A DNA stretch of 45,454 nucleotides from contig NZ_JAEMQX010000020.1 in assembly GCF_016463645.1 (NCBI RefSeq), positions 1-45,454 of the forward strand, in the 5' to 3' direction. This document shows, one piece after another, positions 16,956 to 24,923 of the stretch. The notes beneath the pieces are model-generated. The model did no database searches, was not told the origin of the DNA, and saw only the letters and a list, made by a program, of their open reading frames with translations. This stretch comes from Sphingopyxis sp. (GTDB taxonomy: Bacteria; Pseudomonadota; Alphaproteobacteria; Sphingomonadales; Sphingomonadaceae). Numbering within the stretch: position 1 is the first letter of the stretch; every line of letters starts with the position of its first letter. A program made the translations under genes and the position numbers.

Positions 16956-19466
16956 CTAAAAGGCCTTGCGCCACTCCAGCTCGACGTAGCGGCCGAGCGG
17001 ATCGGTATAGCCCGGCTGATAATTCAGCGGCACGATGCCGCTCGCGTCGGTCACCTTGCGCTGCGCGTCGAACAGATTGTTGACCGACAGGCGCAGGCGC
17101 GATCCTTTCAGAAAGGGAATATCCTCGGTCAGCTTCGGCATCTGGTTGAAATCGGCGAAGAAGCGCAGGTTGAACGTCGCAAGATCGTGGAACTTCAGGT
17201 CGCCGTTGGCACCGCCCACGATCCTGCTGCCGCTGTCGTATTTCGCGCTCACCCGCGTTCCGAAACCCTTGTAGAACAGGCCGCCGTCAAGTTCGACCAG
17301 GTGGCGCTTGGCGCCACCACCGTCGCCCGTCGCCGATCCGTTCAGCAGGTCGAGTTCGGGGACGCCAGGACCGATCAGCACTTTGTCCGTCAGCTTGATC
17401 GTGTGATAAAGCGACACCTGCCAGCGCCCGCCCTGCTGCTGCTGCCCGCCGAACATGCCACCGCGCCCGCCGCGGCCACGGAACCCGCCGCCTCCGCCAC
17501 GGCGGCGCTCGCCCGCCTCGGCAGGGGGACGCTGCCCTTCGGCGGACGGCGGCGCGGCTTCGCCGCCCTCGCGCGGCGGCGGCGGCGGCGCTTCGCCGGA
17601 GGGCGGGCCCCCGGCGCCGGGCCGCCCGCCACCGAAGCGCCCACGACCGCCTGCACCCGCTTCGCTCTGGCCGAAGCTCTTGCCGAAATTGAAGCCCCAG
17701 CGAATCTGCGAATTGGTGGCGCGCTCGAAATTGACCGGACGCTGGTCGATCGCGAGCAGGGTCCCGTCGTTGTCGCGGGTCACCCGGTCGGGAAAGGCCG
17801 CCTCGATCTCCGGGGTCAGCAGCGGGAAACTGTTCGCCGTGTCGTTGCTCTGGTTGCGATTGTAATTGATCGAAAAGCGCAGCCCCTCGACCATCGGAAC
17901 CTCCCAGTTGAGCCCGACCTTGAGGTCGCGCCGCTGCTCGGCGAGCAGGAAGGGGTTGCCGCCGGTGGTCGTGTTGATCAGCACCGTCTGGCCGGTCTGG
18001 AAATCATAATAGGTCACGCCCTCGGTCTCGAGCGGCGCGGCCCCTAGCTGGGTCATGCTGGGCGCTGCTTCGTCGCTGGAGAAGCTCCCGAGCAGCGACA
18101 GATTGTCGGTGATGCCCCAGTTCAGCGTCGCGCCCCAGCTCGTCAGCGCCGAAAAGTCGCTCGGCCGCTCGGCCTGTGCGTTGAGCGTCAGCGACAGGCG
18201 GCCGATATTGCCGACATCATATTCGGGATCGAGCAACGGAACGGTGAGCGAACCGAAGACGCTCGGCGTGTCGCGCGCCAGTTCGGTCATCGTGATGTTC
18301 ACGCCGCGTTCGGTGCGGCTGTCGAAGCGCAGCCCGCTATAGCCGCCGGTGATCGAGGCGCGGATCGGCCCCGCCCAGCCGTCGACGACGCTGCCCGAGA
18401 TATTGGCGTTGGTGCCGAAGCTCTGCTGGCTGCTGTCGAACCGGTCGCGCGCGCCGCTTTCCTGTTCGGTAAAGGTGCGTTGGTCGGCGTCGGCATAATT
18501 GCCGGTCACCGACCAGCGCCAGTCGCCGAGCATGCCGTTGACGCTGGCTGAACTGGTCCAGTTTTGCGAGCGGCTGTCGCGGCGGCGCGGATCGTCGGGG
18601 TTGCCGTTCCGCGGGCCGAGCAGCGACAGGCTGTCGGTCTGGTCGAAACGCAGGCTGACCGACGCCTCGGTCACCTTGTCGATGTTGCGCACCAGCGTGC
18701 CGTCGATGACATATTGGTCGCTCGCCGGGGCAAGGCTCCGCGCCGGCGCGCCGGCCGCCAGAACCGGATCGTCGTAAACGAGATCGCGCTCGCTTTCGAG
18801 CAGCATTGTCTGATGCTCCCAGCTCGCGTTGAGGTTGAGCCGGCCGTTGTCGCCGATCGCGATGAAGGCGGGTTCGAGCTGGTTCTTGAACTGTCCGCCC
18901 TGCGTCGGGATGCCCGCCTCGGCCTCGACCGAAATCTGACGAAAATCGGGCTTGAGGACAAAATTGACGACGCGCTCGGTCGCGGCATAGCCATATTCGA
19001 GCGCGACTTCCTCGGGGAAAATCTCGACCTTGGCGATCGCTTCGGGCGGGATGTTGCGCACAGCGCCAAAACCCGAAATGCGCCGTCCGTTGACGAGGAT
19101 GACCGGCCGGCCGCCGCGTCCGCGACCCGAGCGCGTCTGCGGCTCGAGCGCGTCGAGCAGTTCCTCGATCGACGAGGCGCCATAGCTGGCGATCGCAGCC
19201 TCATCGAGCTCGGCTTCGGCCCTGATGTCGGTCGCGAGCTGGCCCGCGAGGCGCGGCGCCGTGACGATGATCTCGTCCTCGCTATATTCGTCATACTCCT
19301 CTTCCGTAGCGGTCGACGCCGGGGGAGCGGCCTCGGCGGGCTGCTCGGCAACCGCGGACGCGGCCGCGGGCCCGATCGGCGCCTCCGCCATCGCCGGCAG
19401 CGCGAGTGAGGCGCCGGCAGCGAGAAGGGCGGCGCGAGCGGAAACGGGCAGGCGGATATTGTTCAT
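16956..19466 (-). CDS. TonB-dependent outer-membrane receptor with Gly/Pro-rich insert
   Basis: 836 aa from the ATG at 19464-19466, where MNNIRLPVSARAALLAAGAS begins a Sec signal peptide. A plug domain follows (EIIVTAPR as TonB-box-like stretch, LVNGRRISGFG, PPEAIAKVEIFPEE), then a beta-barrel ending in Phe (EWRKAF), as outer-membrane proteins do. Around residues 595-680 the barrel is interrupted by a long low-complexity segment of Gly, Arg, Pro, Glu and Gln (RFGGGRPGAGGPPSGEA, PPPPPREGG, RRRGGGGGFRGRGG, GQQQQGG), presumably an exposed loop. I recall similar Gly-rich loops in related sphingomonad receptors. The ligand is unknown. It is divergent from guaA. Confidence 0.88.
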   Translation of the reverse strand: MNNIRLPVSARAALLAAGASLALPAMAEAPIGPAAASAVAEQPAEAAPPASTATEEEYDEYSEDEIIVTAPRLAGQLATDIRAEAELDEAAIASYGASSIEELLDALEPQTRSGRGRGGRPVILVNGRRISGFGAVRNIPPEAIAKVEIFPEEVALEYGYAATERVVNFVLKPDFRQISVEAEAGIPTQGGQFKNQLEPAFIAIGDNGRLNLNASWEHQTMLLESERDLVYDDPVLAAGAPARSLAPASDQYVIDGTLVRNIDKVTEASVSLRFDQTDSLSLLGPRNGNPDDPRRRDSRSQNWTSSASVNGMLGDWRWSVTGNYADADQRTFTEQESGARDRFDSSQQSFGTNANISGSVVDGWAGPIRASITGGYSGLRFDSRTERGVNITMTELARDTPSVFGSLTVPLLDPEYDVGNIGRLSLTLNAQAERPSDFSALTSWGATLNWGITDNLSLLGSFSSDEAAPSMTQLGAAPLETEGVTYYDFQTGQTVLINTTTGGNPFLLAEQRRDLKVGLNWEVPMVEGLRFSINYNRNQSNDTANSFPLLTPEIEAAFPDRVTRDNDGTLLAIDQRPVNFERATNSQIRWGFNFGKSFGQSEAGAGGRGRFGGGRPGAGGPPSGEAPPPPPREGGEAAPPSAEGQRPPAEAGERRRGGGGGFRGRGGRGGMFGGQQQQGGRWQVSLYHTIKLTDKVLIGPGVPELDLLNGSATGDGGGAKRHLVELDGGLFYKGFGTRVSAKYDSGSRIVGGANGDLKFHDLATFNLRFFADFNQMPKLTEDIPFLKGSRLRLSVNNLFDAQRKVTDASGIVPLNYQPGYTDPLGRYVELEWRKAF

Positions 19467-19658
19467 CGGGGGAGAACCTTTGTTTTGTCTTCGTTTTTTC
19501 TTGGCATGGCGGGGCTTAATGCCGCCTGACACCGTAATTTGTCCGGCGTTCACTTATGTCGCGCAATTGTCGCAACAATGTGTCGGGACCATGCCTGTTC
19601 CACGAACGGTCCATATCGACCGCTGGACAGCATGGCCCGGCTTCCTTATCGGCCAGCC

Positions 19659-21245
19659 ATGCCGACTCCAGACTCTTCCGCCGCCCCCGAATCGATCCTG
19701 ATCATCGACTTCGGATCACAGGTCACCCAGCTGATCGCCCGCCGCGTCCGCGAAGCCGGCGTCTACAGCGAAATCGTCCCCTTCAGCGCTGCCGAGGCCG
19801 CGCTCGAACGGATGCAGCCGAAGGGCGTGATCCTCTCGGGTTCACCCGCCTCGGTTCCCGCGACCGGCAGCCCGCGCGCGCCGCAGTCGGTGTTCGACAG
19901 CGGACTTCCCATCCTCGGCATCTGCTACGGCCAGCAAGTGATGAGCCAGCAGCTCGGCGGACAGGTCGAGCCCGGCGGCGCCGACGGCGAACGCGACGGC
20001 GAATTCGGCCGCGCCTTCCTGACCGTGACCGAACCCTGTGTGCTGTTCGATGGTCTGTGGGAGGTCGGCGAGCGGCATCAGGTGTGGATGAGCCACGGCG
20101 ACCGGGTGACGCAATTCGCGCCGGGCTTCCGCATCGTCGCGATCAGCGACGGCGCGCCGTTCGCGCTGATCGCCGACGACGAACGCCGCTATTACGGCAC
20201 GCAATTCCACCCCGAGGTCGTCCACACGCCCGACGGCGCGAAGCTGATCGCCAATTTCGTTCGCCATGTCTGCGGCTGTTCGGGCGACTGGACCATGGCC
20301 GAGTTCCGCGCCACCAAGATCGCCGAGATCCGCGCGCAGGTCGGCGACCAGCGGGTGCTGTGCGGCCTGTCGGGCGGCGTCGACAGCGCGGTCGCCGCGG
20401 TGCTGATCCACGAAGCGATCGGCGAACAGCTCACCTGCGTCTTCGTCGACCACGGCCTGCTGCGCATGAACGAGCGCGAACAGGTCGAGCGCCTGTTCCG
20501 CGACCATTACAATATCCCGCTCGTTGTCGTCGACGCCGAGGAACGCTTCATGAGCGGCCTCGCCGGCGTCACCGATCCCGAAAAGAAGCGCAAGTTCATC
20601 GGCGCCGAATTCATCAATGTGTTCGAAGAAGAGGCGAAGAAGATCGGCGGCGCCGACTTCCTCGCGCAGGGCACGCTCTATCCCGACGTCATTGAGTCGG
20701 TCTCCTTCACCGGCGGCCCGAGCGTGACGATCAAGAGCCACCACAATGTCGGCGGCCTGCCCGAGCGGATGAACATGAAGCTGGTCGAACCGCTGCGCGA
20801 ACTCTTCAAGGACGAGGTCCGCCTCCTCGGCAGGGAACTCGGCCTCCCCGATATCTTCGTCGGCCGCCATCCCTTCCCGGGGCCCGGCCTCGCGATCCGC
20901 ATTCCGGGGGAAGTCAGCAAGGAGCGCTGCGACATATTGCGCAAGGCCGACGCCGTTTATCTCGAGGAAATCCGCAACGCCGGCCTTTACGATGCGATCT
21001 GGCAGGCATTCGCGGTGCTGCTTCCCGTCAAGACCGTCGGCGTGATGGGCGACGGCCGCACCTACGACCATGTCTGCGCGCTCCGCGCCGTCACCTCGAC
21101 CGATGGCATGACCGCCGACATCTATCCGTTCGATGCAAGCTTCCTCAGCCGCTGCGCAACGCGCATCATCAACGAGGTGCAGGGCATCAACCGCGTGGTC
21201 TATGACTATACGTCGAAACCGCCGGGTACGATCGAGTGGGAGTAG
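19659..21245 (+). CDS. guaA: GMP synthase (glutamine-hydrolysing)
   Basis: 528 aa. The class I amidotransferase domain comes first (nucleophile Cys in GICYGQQ, then FHPEV), followed by the ATP-pyrophosphatase domain (PP-loop [12 protein letters not shown]) and the C-terminal dimerisation domain ending PGTIEWE. It converts XMP to GMP with glutamine and ATP, the last step of guanine nucleotide synthesis. The ATG at 19659 ([19 protein letters not shown]) is chosen by comparison with the family; ATG 19632 is possible. A 7-bp inverted repeat (GTAGCCG/CGGCTAC) overlaps the stop codon and may be a weak terminator. Confidence 0.97.
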   Translation: MPTPDSSAAPESILIIDFGSQVTQLIARRVREAGVYSEIVPFSAAEAALERMQPKGVILSGSPASVPATGSPRAPQSVFDSGLPILGICYGQQVMSQQLGGQVEPGGADGERDGEFGRAFLTVTEPCVLFDGLWEVGERHQVWMSHGDRVTQFAPGFRIVAISDGAPFALIADDERRYYGTQFHPEVVHTPDGAKLIANFVRHVCGCSGDWTMAEFRATKIAEIRAQVGDQRVLCGLSGGVDSAVAAVLIHEAIGEQLTCVFVDHGLLRMNEREQVERLFRDHYNIPLVVVDAEERFMSGLAGVTDPEKKRKFIGAEFINVFEEEAKKIGGADFLAQGTLYPDVIESVSFTGGPSVTIKSHHNVGGLPERMNMKLVEPLRELFKDEVRLLGRELGLPDIFVGRHPFPGPGLAIRIPGEVSKERCDILRKADAVYLEEIRNAGLYDAIWQAFAVLLPVKTVGVMGDGRTYDHVCALRAVTSTDGMTADIYPFDASFLSRCATRIINEVQGINRVVYDYTSKPPGTIEWE

Positions 21246-21357
21246 CCGGAGCGCGCCAGCGGCTACCGAAACAGCGAAACCCGAAGCCGCGCGTTTCCCT
21301 CCGTCTTTTTCCCGGAGTGAACGACGGCGAATCTGCCGATCGTCCATCGCCCGATAG

Positions 21358-21762
21358 CTAAGTCAACCTCGTCAGATGTTCGACTAGCAGCGGTTGCAGC
21401 CGGCGTATCTCTTCGCGATGCGCCGCCGAAAGACCGGACAGAATCTCCAGGGCTTGGGGTGTAAGCCTGAGCAGCGCCCGCCGCCGATCCGATTGCATCG
21501 GCTCGCGCCGGACGAGACCCTGCGCCTCGAGCCGATCTACCAGTTCAGATGCGGAGTGGGGCTTCACGATCAGGCGCTGCGCGACATATCCGACGCTCGC
21601 ATGGTCGGGTGCCGCCGCGCGGATCGCCAACAGCGCCTGATGCTGCTGCGCCGTCACCCCCGCTTCCGCAGCCTTGTTTTCACTGAAAACCTGAAAGCGC
21701 CGCAGCGCAAAGCGGAATTCCGCGAGCGCAGCATAGTCGATATCGGTCGAATTCGAAGTCAT
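21358..21762 (-). CDS. MarR-family transcriptional regulator
   Basis: 134 aa with the winged HTH: SVGYVAQRLIVKPHSASELV then DRLEAQGLVRREP and the wing SDRRRALLRLTPQA. MarR proteins are dimers that bind long palindromes and usually repress; ligand or oxidant binding releases them. Its start lies 16 nt from a 25-bp perfect-arm palindrome (21778-21802), so it should repress itself and the divergent CLC gene. A near-copy of the palindrome follows the CLC gene. It has no Cys, so a thiol redox switch is unlikely. Confidence 0.92.
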   Translation of the reverse strand: MTSNSTDIDYAALAEFRFALRRFQVFSENKAAEAGVTAQQHQALLAIRAAAPDHASVGYVAQRLIVKPHSASELVDRLEAQGLVRREPMQSDRRRALLRLTPQALEILSGLSAAHREEIRRLQPLLVEHLTRLT

Positions 21763-21777
21763 GGCCGTCCCTGATTG

Positions 21778-21802
21778 AATTATATCGCATTACGATATAA
21801 TT
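21778..21802. promoter_or_regulatory. MarR operator 1 over the CLC promoter
   Basis: AATTATATCG (21778-21787) and CGATATAATT (21793-21802) are perfect 10-bp arms around CATTA. The right arm contains a consensus -10, TATAAT (21796-21801), reading towards the CLC gene. TTGAAT at 21775-21780 is a possible -35 with a short 15-nt spacer. A repressor bound here would block RNA polymerase for both divergent genes. Confidence 0.75.
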
Positions 21803-21834
21803 GCGCCGCCTCCGACATTCGAAAGAGGCATTCG

Positions 21835-23622
21835 GTGAGTTTTCCTTCTGCACGAACGACCCCCAGCCAGCAACTCGCCGACCACAGCGTCGACGGCAGG
21901 ATGGTATTTCTGTCCCTGTTGGCGCCGATCGTCGGTACCGGCGGCGCGTTCGGCGCGTGGATCCTGATCAGATCGATCGCGATCGCCACCAACGCCTTCT
22001 GGTTCGGACGCATTTCGGCAGAGGCCGCGGAAATCTCCGATGCCGCCGTCGGTCTGGCTGTTGTGGCCATCCCCGTGATCGGCAGCCTGATCATTGGTGT
22101 GATGGCGCGATTCGGTTCGGAAAAGATACGTGGACACGGGATCCCCGAAGCGATCGAGACGATCCTGTTCGGCGAAAGCCGCCTCTCGCTGAAAGTCGCA
22201 ATTCTGAAGCCCATATCCGCCGCCATATCGATCGGAAGCGGGGGACCGTTCGGCGCCGAAGGACCGATCATCATGACGGGGGGCGCCGTCGGCTCGCTCT
22301 TTGCGCAATGTTTTCACCTGAGCGCGGCGGAACGAAAGACCTTGCTGGTGGCAGGCGCCGCAGCGGGGATGACAGCCATATTCGGCACACCGATGGCCGC
22401 GATCCTGCTCGCCGTCGAGCTTCTTCTGTTCGAATGGAAGCCGAGAAGCTTTGTCCCCGTCGTCATCAGCGTCCTGGTCGCCGCTGCCTGGCGCCCCGAA
22501 CTGATCGGTCATGGCGCGATGTTTCCCGGAACCTGGCCATTGCCCGACGTCGGCTGGACCGTGGCAGCCGCAGCCGGGATCGGAATCGTCGCAGGCCTGC
22601 AGGCCGCGCTTCTTTCCACTTTCCTCTATCGGATCGAGGATATGTTCCATCGTCTTCCGGTCCACTGGATGTGGTGGCCGGCGATCGGCGCGATCGTCGT
22701 GGGTGTTGGCGGGTTGATCGATGCCCGCGTCCTCGGCGCCGGCTATTCCAATATCCAGGCGCTGATCGATGGCTCCATGATCTTGCAGGCAGCGGTCGTC
22801 CTTCTGATCGCAAAGGCCGTCGTCTGGCTCGTGGCGCTCGGTTCGGGAACGTCGGGCGGGGTCCTGGCCCCGCTGCTCATTCTCGGTGGAGCAACCGGCT
22901 ATATCGCCGGCCTTTGGTTACCCGGCCCGGCGGGTTTCTGGGCGATGATCGGCATGGCTGGCATAATGAGCGGCGCGATGCGGGCGCCGCTTACCGGCGT
23001 GTTGTTCGCAGCCGAATTGACGGGACGCTTCGATGCTCTTCCCGCTCTTATCGCGGGATCGGGTTTTGCCTACGCGATCAGCGTGCTTTGCATGCGGCGC
23101 TCGATCCTCACCGAGAAAATCGCGCGCCGCGGACGGCACATCCTGCAGGAATATACCGTCGATAATCTCGACCTGCGACAAGCCGGCCAGTTGATGACCC
23201 CGGACCCAGCCACGCTCCCGGCAGAGATGACCATCGGTTCGGCTCTGCAATTTTTCACCGACGAGGCAGCGCATCGCAGCTATCCCGTCGTCGACGCCGA
23301 GGGTCGCCTGGTCGGGCTCGCGTCGAGATCGGACGCGCTGCGATGGAAAGTCGGCGCATTCGATGAAGCGGCGACGCTTGGCGACACGCTTTCGGACGCA
23401 TCGCAAACCGTGGCTCACCCCGAAACGCCTTGCGGCATCATCGCAGACCTTATCGTCGAGACAGGCGTTGCTCGCGTGCCGATCGTCGACCGGGAAACCG
23501 GCAAGGTGGTCGGGATTCTCTCGCGACAAGATTTGCTCAAAGCGCGCCGGGCCCAGCAAAGTGCGGAAACGGAGAGAACGAGATTTGGCCGGCTGAACCC
23601 GCGAGGGGGAACGCAAGGTTGA
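21835..23622 (+). CDS. CLC chloride channel/antiporter with C-terminal CBS pair
   Basis: 595 aa from a GTG start with GAAAGAGG six bases upstream. CLC selectivity motifs are present in variant form: GHGIP (100-104, usually GSGIP), GAEGP (140-144, usually GREGP, with the gating Glu142 kept) and GSGTSGGVLAPLL. Two CBS domains follow (LMTPDPATLPAEM to SRSDALRW, and VARVPIVDRETGKVVGILSR), which can bind adenine nucleotides. The retained gating Glu suits either a H+/Cl- exchanger or a gated channel. Because of the flanking palindromes it is predicted to be MarR-controlled. Confidence 0.92.
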   Translation: MSFPSARTTPSQQLADHSVDGRMVFLSLLAPIVGTGGAFGAWILIRSIAIATNAFWFGRISAEAAEISDAAVGLAVVAIPVIGSLIIGVMARFGSEKIRGHGIPEAIETILFGESRLSLKVAILKPISAAISIGSGGPFGAEGPIIMTGGAVGSLFAQCFHLSAAERKTLLVAGAAAGMTAIFGTPMAAILLAVELLLFEWKPRSFVPVVISVLVAAAWRPELIGHGAMFPGTWPLPDVGWTVAAAAGIGIVAGLQAALLSTFLYRIEDMFHRLPVHWMWWPAIGAIVVGVGGLIDARVLGAGYSNIQALIDGSMILQAAVVLLIAKAVVWLVALGSGTSGGVLAPLLILGGATGYIAGLWLPGPAGFWAMIGMAGIMSGAMRAPLTGVLFAAELTGRFDALPALIAGSGFAYAISVLCMRRSILTEKIARRGRHILQEYTVDNLDLRQAGQLMTPDPATLPAEMTIGSALQFFTDEAAHRSYPVVDAEGRLVGLASRSDALRWKVGAFDEAATLGDTLSDASQTVAHPETPCGIIADLIVETGVARVPIVDRETGKVVGILSRQDLLKARRAQQSAETERTRFGRLNPRGGTQG

Positions 23623-23649
23623 TTTTTATATCGTAATACGATATAAAAA
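23619..23649 (+). promoter_or_regulatory. MarR operator 2 overlapping a sigma70 promoter
   Basis: TTTTTATATCG (23623-23633) and CGATATAAAAA (23639-23649) are perfect 11-bp arms around TAATA. The 17-bp core matches operator 1, apart from the centre, when read on the opposite strand. A good promoter lies across it: TTGATT (23619-23624), 17-nt spacer, TATAAA (23642-23647). It points at the small membrane protein gene and the b561-dehydrogenase-CDF genes beyond. Confidence 0.75.
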
Positions 23650-23700
23650 TCCCTCGTCGCCGATCGTTGCGACAGTCACGCGATCGGCGCCTGTAGGCGA

Positions 23701-24015
23701 ATGGCCGTGGAAACGCTCAACGACCTGATGGAAGCGCTCGGACTGGTATTCGGGAGCTTCGCGGTTGCGACCGGATTGGTGGTCGCCGTCTGGGTCGGCT
23801 TTGGCCGGGCGCACCATCCCGATTGGGGCGCGCCGTCGATCCTGATCGCTCTCGGTCTGGCGATTGCCATGCGCCTCGTCCGCGGCGAGCTCCTGTCGAT
23901 GGCCGCCATATTGCTGGCGATTGCCGTACCCTTGCTCTGGGTGGAAGGACGAAAACGCAATCGCACGTCCAGGACATCACCGGGTCCCGACATCCGAGAC
24001 GGCCGGATCAATTGA
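23701..24015 (+). CDS. Small membrane protein, three predicted helices
   Basis: 104 aa. Hydrophobic segments are LGLVFGSFAVATGLVVAVWV, SILIALGLAIAMRL and SMAAILLAIAVPLLW, followed by a basic tail. No family is recognised. AGG about 8 nt before the ATG is a modest ribosome-binding site. It is the first gene after MarR operator 2 and so probably the most tightly controlled gene of that unit. Its product may act with the CLC protein or the respiratory genes downstream (inference from position only). Confidence 0.65.
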   Translation: MAVETLNDLMEALGLVFGSFAVATGLVVAVWVGFGRAHHPDWGAPSILIALGLAIAMRLVRGELLSMAAILLAIAVPLLWVEGRKRNRTSRTSPGPDIRDGRIN

Positions 24016-24291
24016 AAGACAAGACATGCCGCCTCGACCTTCAGAACCTCGCTATCCCGTCATCGTTTCGAGCATCAACAGCCCGCGCCGCCCCGGCAGG
24101 GCCGAGACGCGGCAGGTGGCGCTCCGGATATTCCATGAAATCCATGGCGATGGTTCAAATCGGATGCGCCGTCTTCGGTGGTCGCTTCTGGTCGCACGCG
24201 CCGCGCTGGGATTGCAGCCGCGGCGGTCCGGTTTGCCGGGCAAACGCTATCGCACCGTGCATCGTTCACGAAGGTGATGCGTTAGGCATCC
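24016..24291. other. 276-bp stretch with no convincing gene
   Basis: Several frames stay open across this stretch, but none has both a plausible start and a recognisable or compositionally protein-like product. No terminator-like hairpin with a T-run is seen. It may hold a promoter for the cytochrome gene. If it is untranslated leader, the small membrane protein gene and cytochrome b561 gene could still be one transcript. Confidence 0.4.
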
Positions 24292-24897
24292 ATGGCGAGC
24301 GTCCCTGAAGCCACGCCGCAGCAACGGCTCTTGCGCTACAATAACGGCGCGGTCTGGCTGCATTGGCTGACCGCGCTTGTCGTGATCGCGCAAGTCGTCG
24401 TCGGTTTCACCTTTGCCAATATGGAGCGGGGACCTGCGCGCGGCGACCTCTTCACCGTCCACAAGACGCTCGGCGCGACGATCCTCCTTCTCGCGCTGAT
24501 CCGTCTCGGCTGGCGCCTTTCGCACCCGCCGCCCCCGTTCCCGACAGAACTTCCGAAGTGGGAGCGCATCGCGAGCGTCTGGACGCACCGCGCCTTCTAT
24601 GTCCTGCTCATCATTCTTCCGCTGACGGGGCTAATCGCGGTGTCGGGCGGCGCAAGCGCCGAAGGCAAAGCGACCACACCGCTGCTCGGCGGCATCCCCC
24701 TGCCCCTGATTCCGGGTATTTCGGAGGACGCGGGCGAGACAATGGGCGGCCTCCACGAGTTGCTGGTATTCGTCACGCTGGCGATCCTGGCACTTCATGT
24801 CGCGGCCGCCACCAAACACCAGATCCAACACAACCGCGCCGCCGGCCGGATGCCGCCGTTCAAAGCTCCGCACGAGCATCCCACGCCCTCACCCTGA
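24292..24897 (+). CDS. Cytochrome b561-type membrane protein
   Basis: 201 aa with four transmembrane segments. Haem-ligand candidates are His24 (VWLHWLTA), His57 (TVHKTLGA), His155 (GGLHELLV) and His169 (LALHVAAATKHQ). This is the pattern of the CybB/b561 family, which passes electrons between the quinone pool and periplasmic partners or superoxide. Its position 26 nt before a membrane PQQ glucose dehydrogenase suggests shared electron transfer through ubiquinone, though the dehydrogenase itself reduces quinone directly. Confidence 0.87.
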   Translation: MASVPEATPQQRLLRYNNGAVWLHWLTALVVIAQVVVGFTFANMERGPARGDLFTVHKTLGATILLLALIRLGWRLSHPPPPFPTELPKWERIASVWTHRAFYVLLIILPLTGLIAVSGGASAEGKATTPLLGGIPLPLIPGISEDAGETMGGLHELLVFVTLAILALHVAAATKHQIQHNRAAGRMPPFKAPHEHPTPSP

Positions 24898-24923
24898 CCC
24901 GCTTTCCATAGAAGGAATTGGCG

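Noticed and set aside
16956-19466. TonB receptor starting at 19553
   Set aside because: The extra 29 residues are basic and precede a clear signal peptide that begins at 19466.
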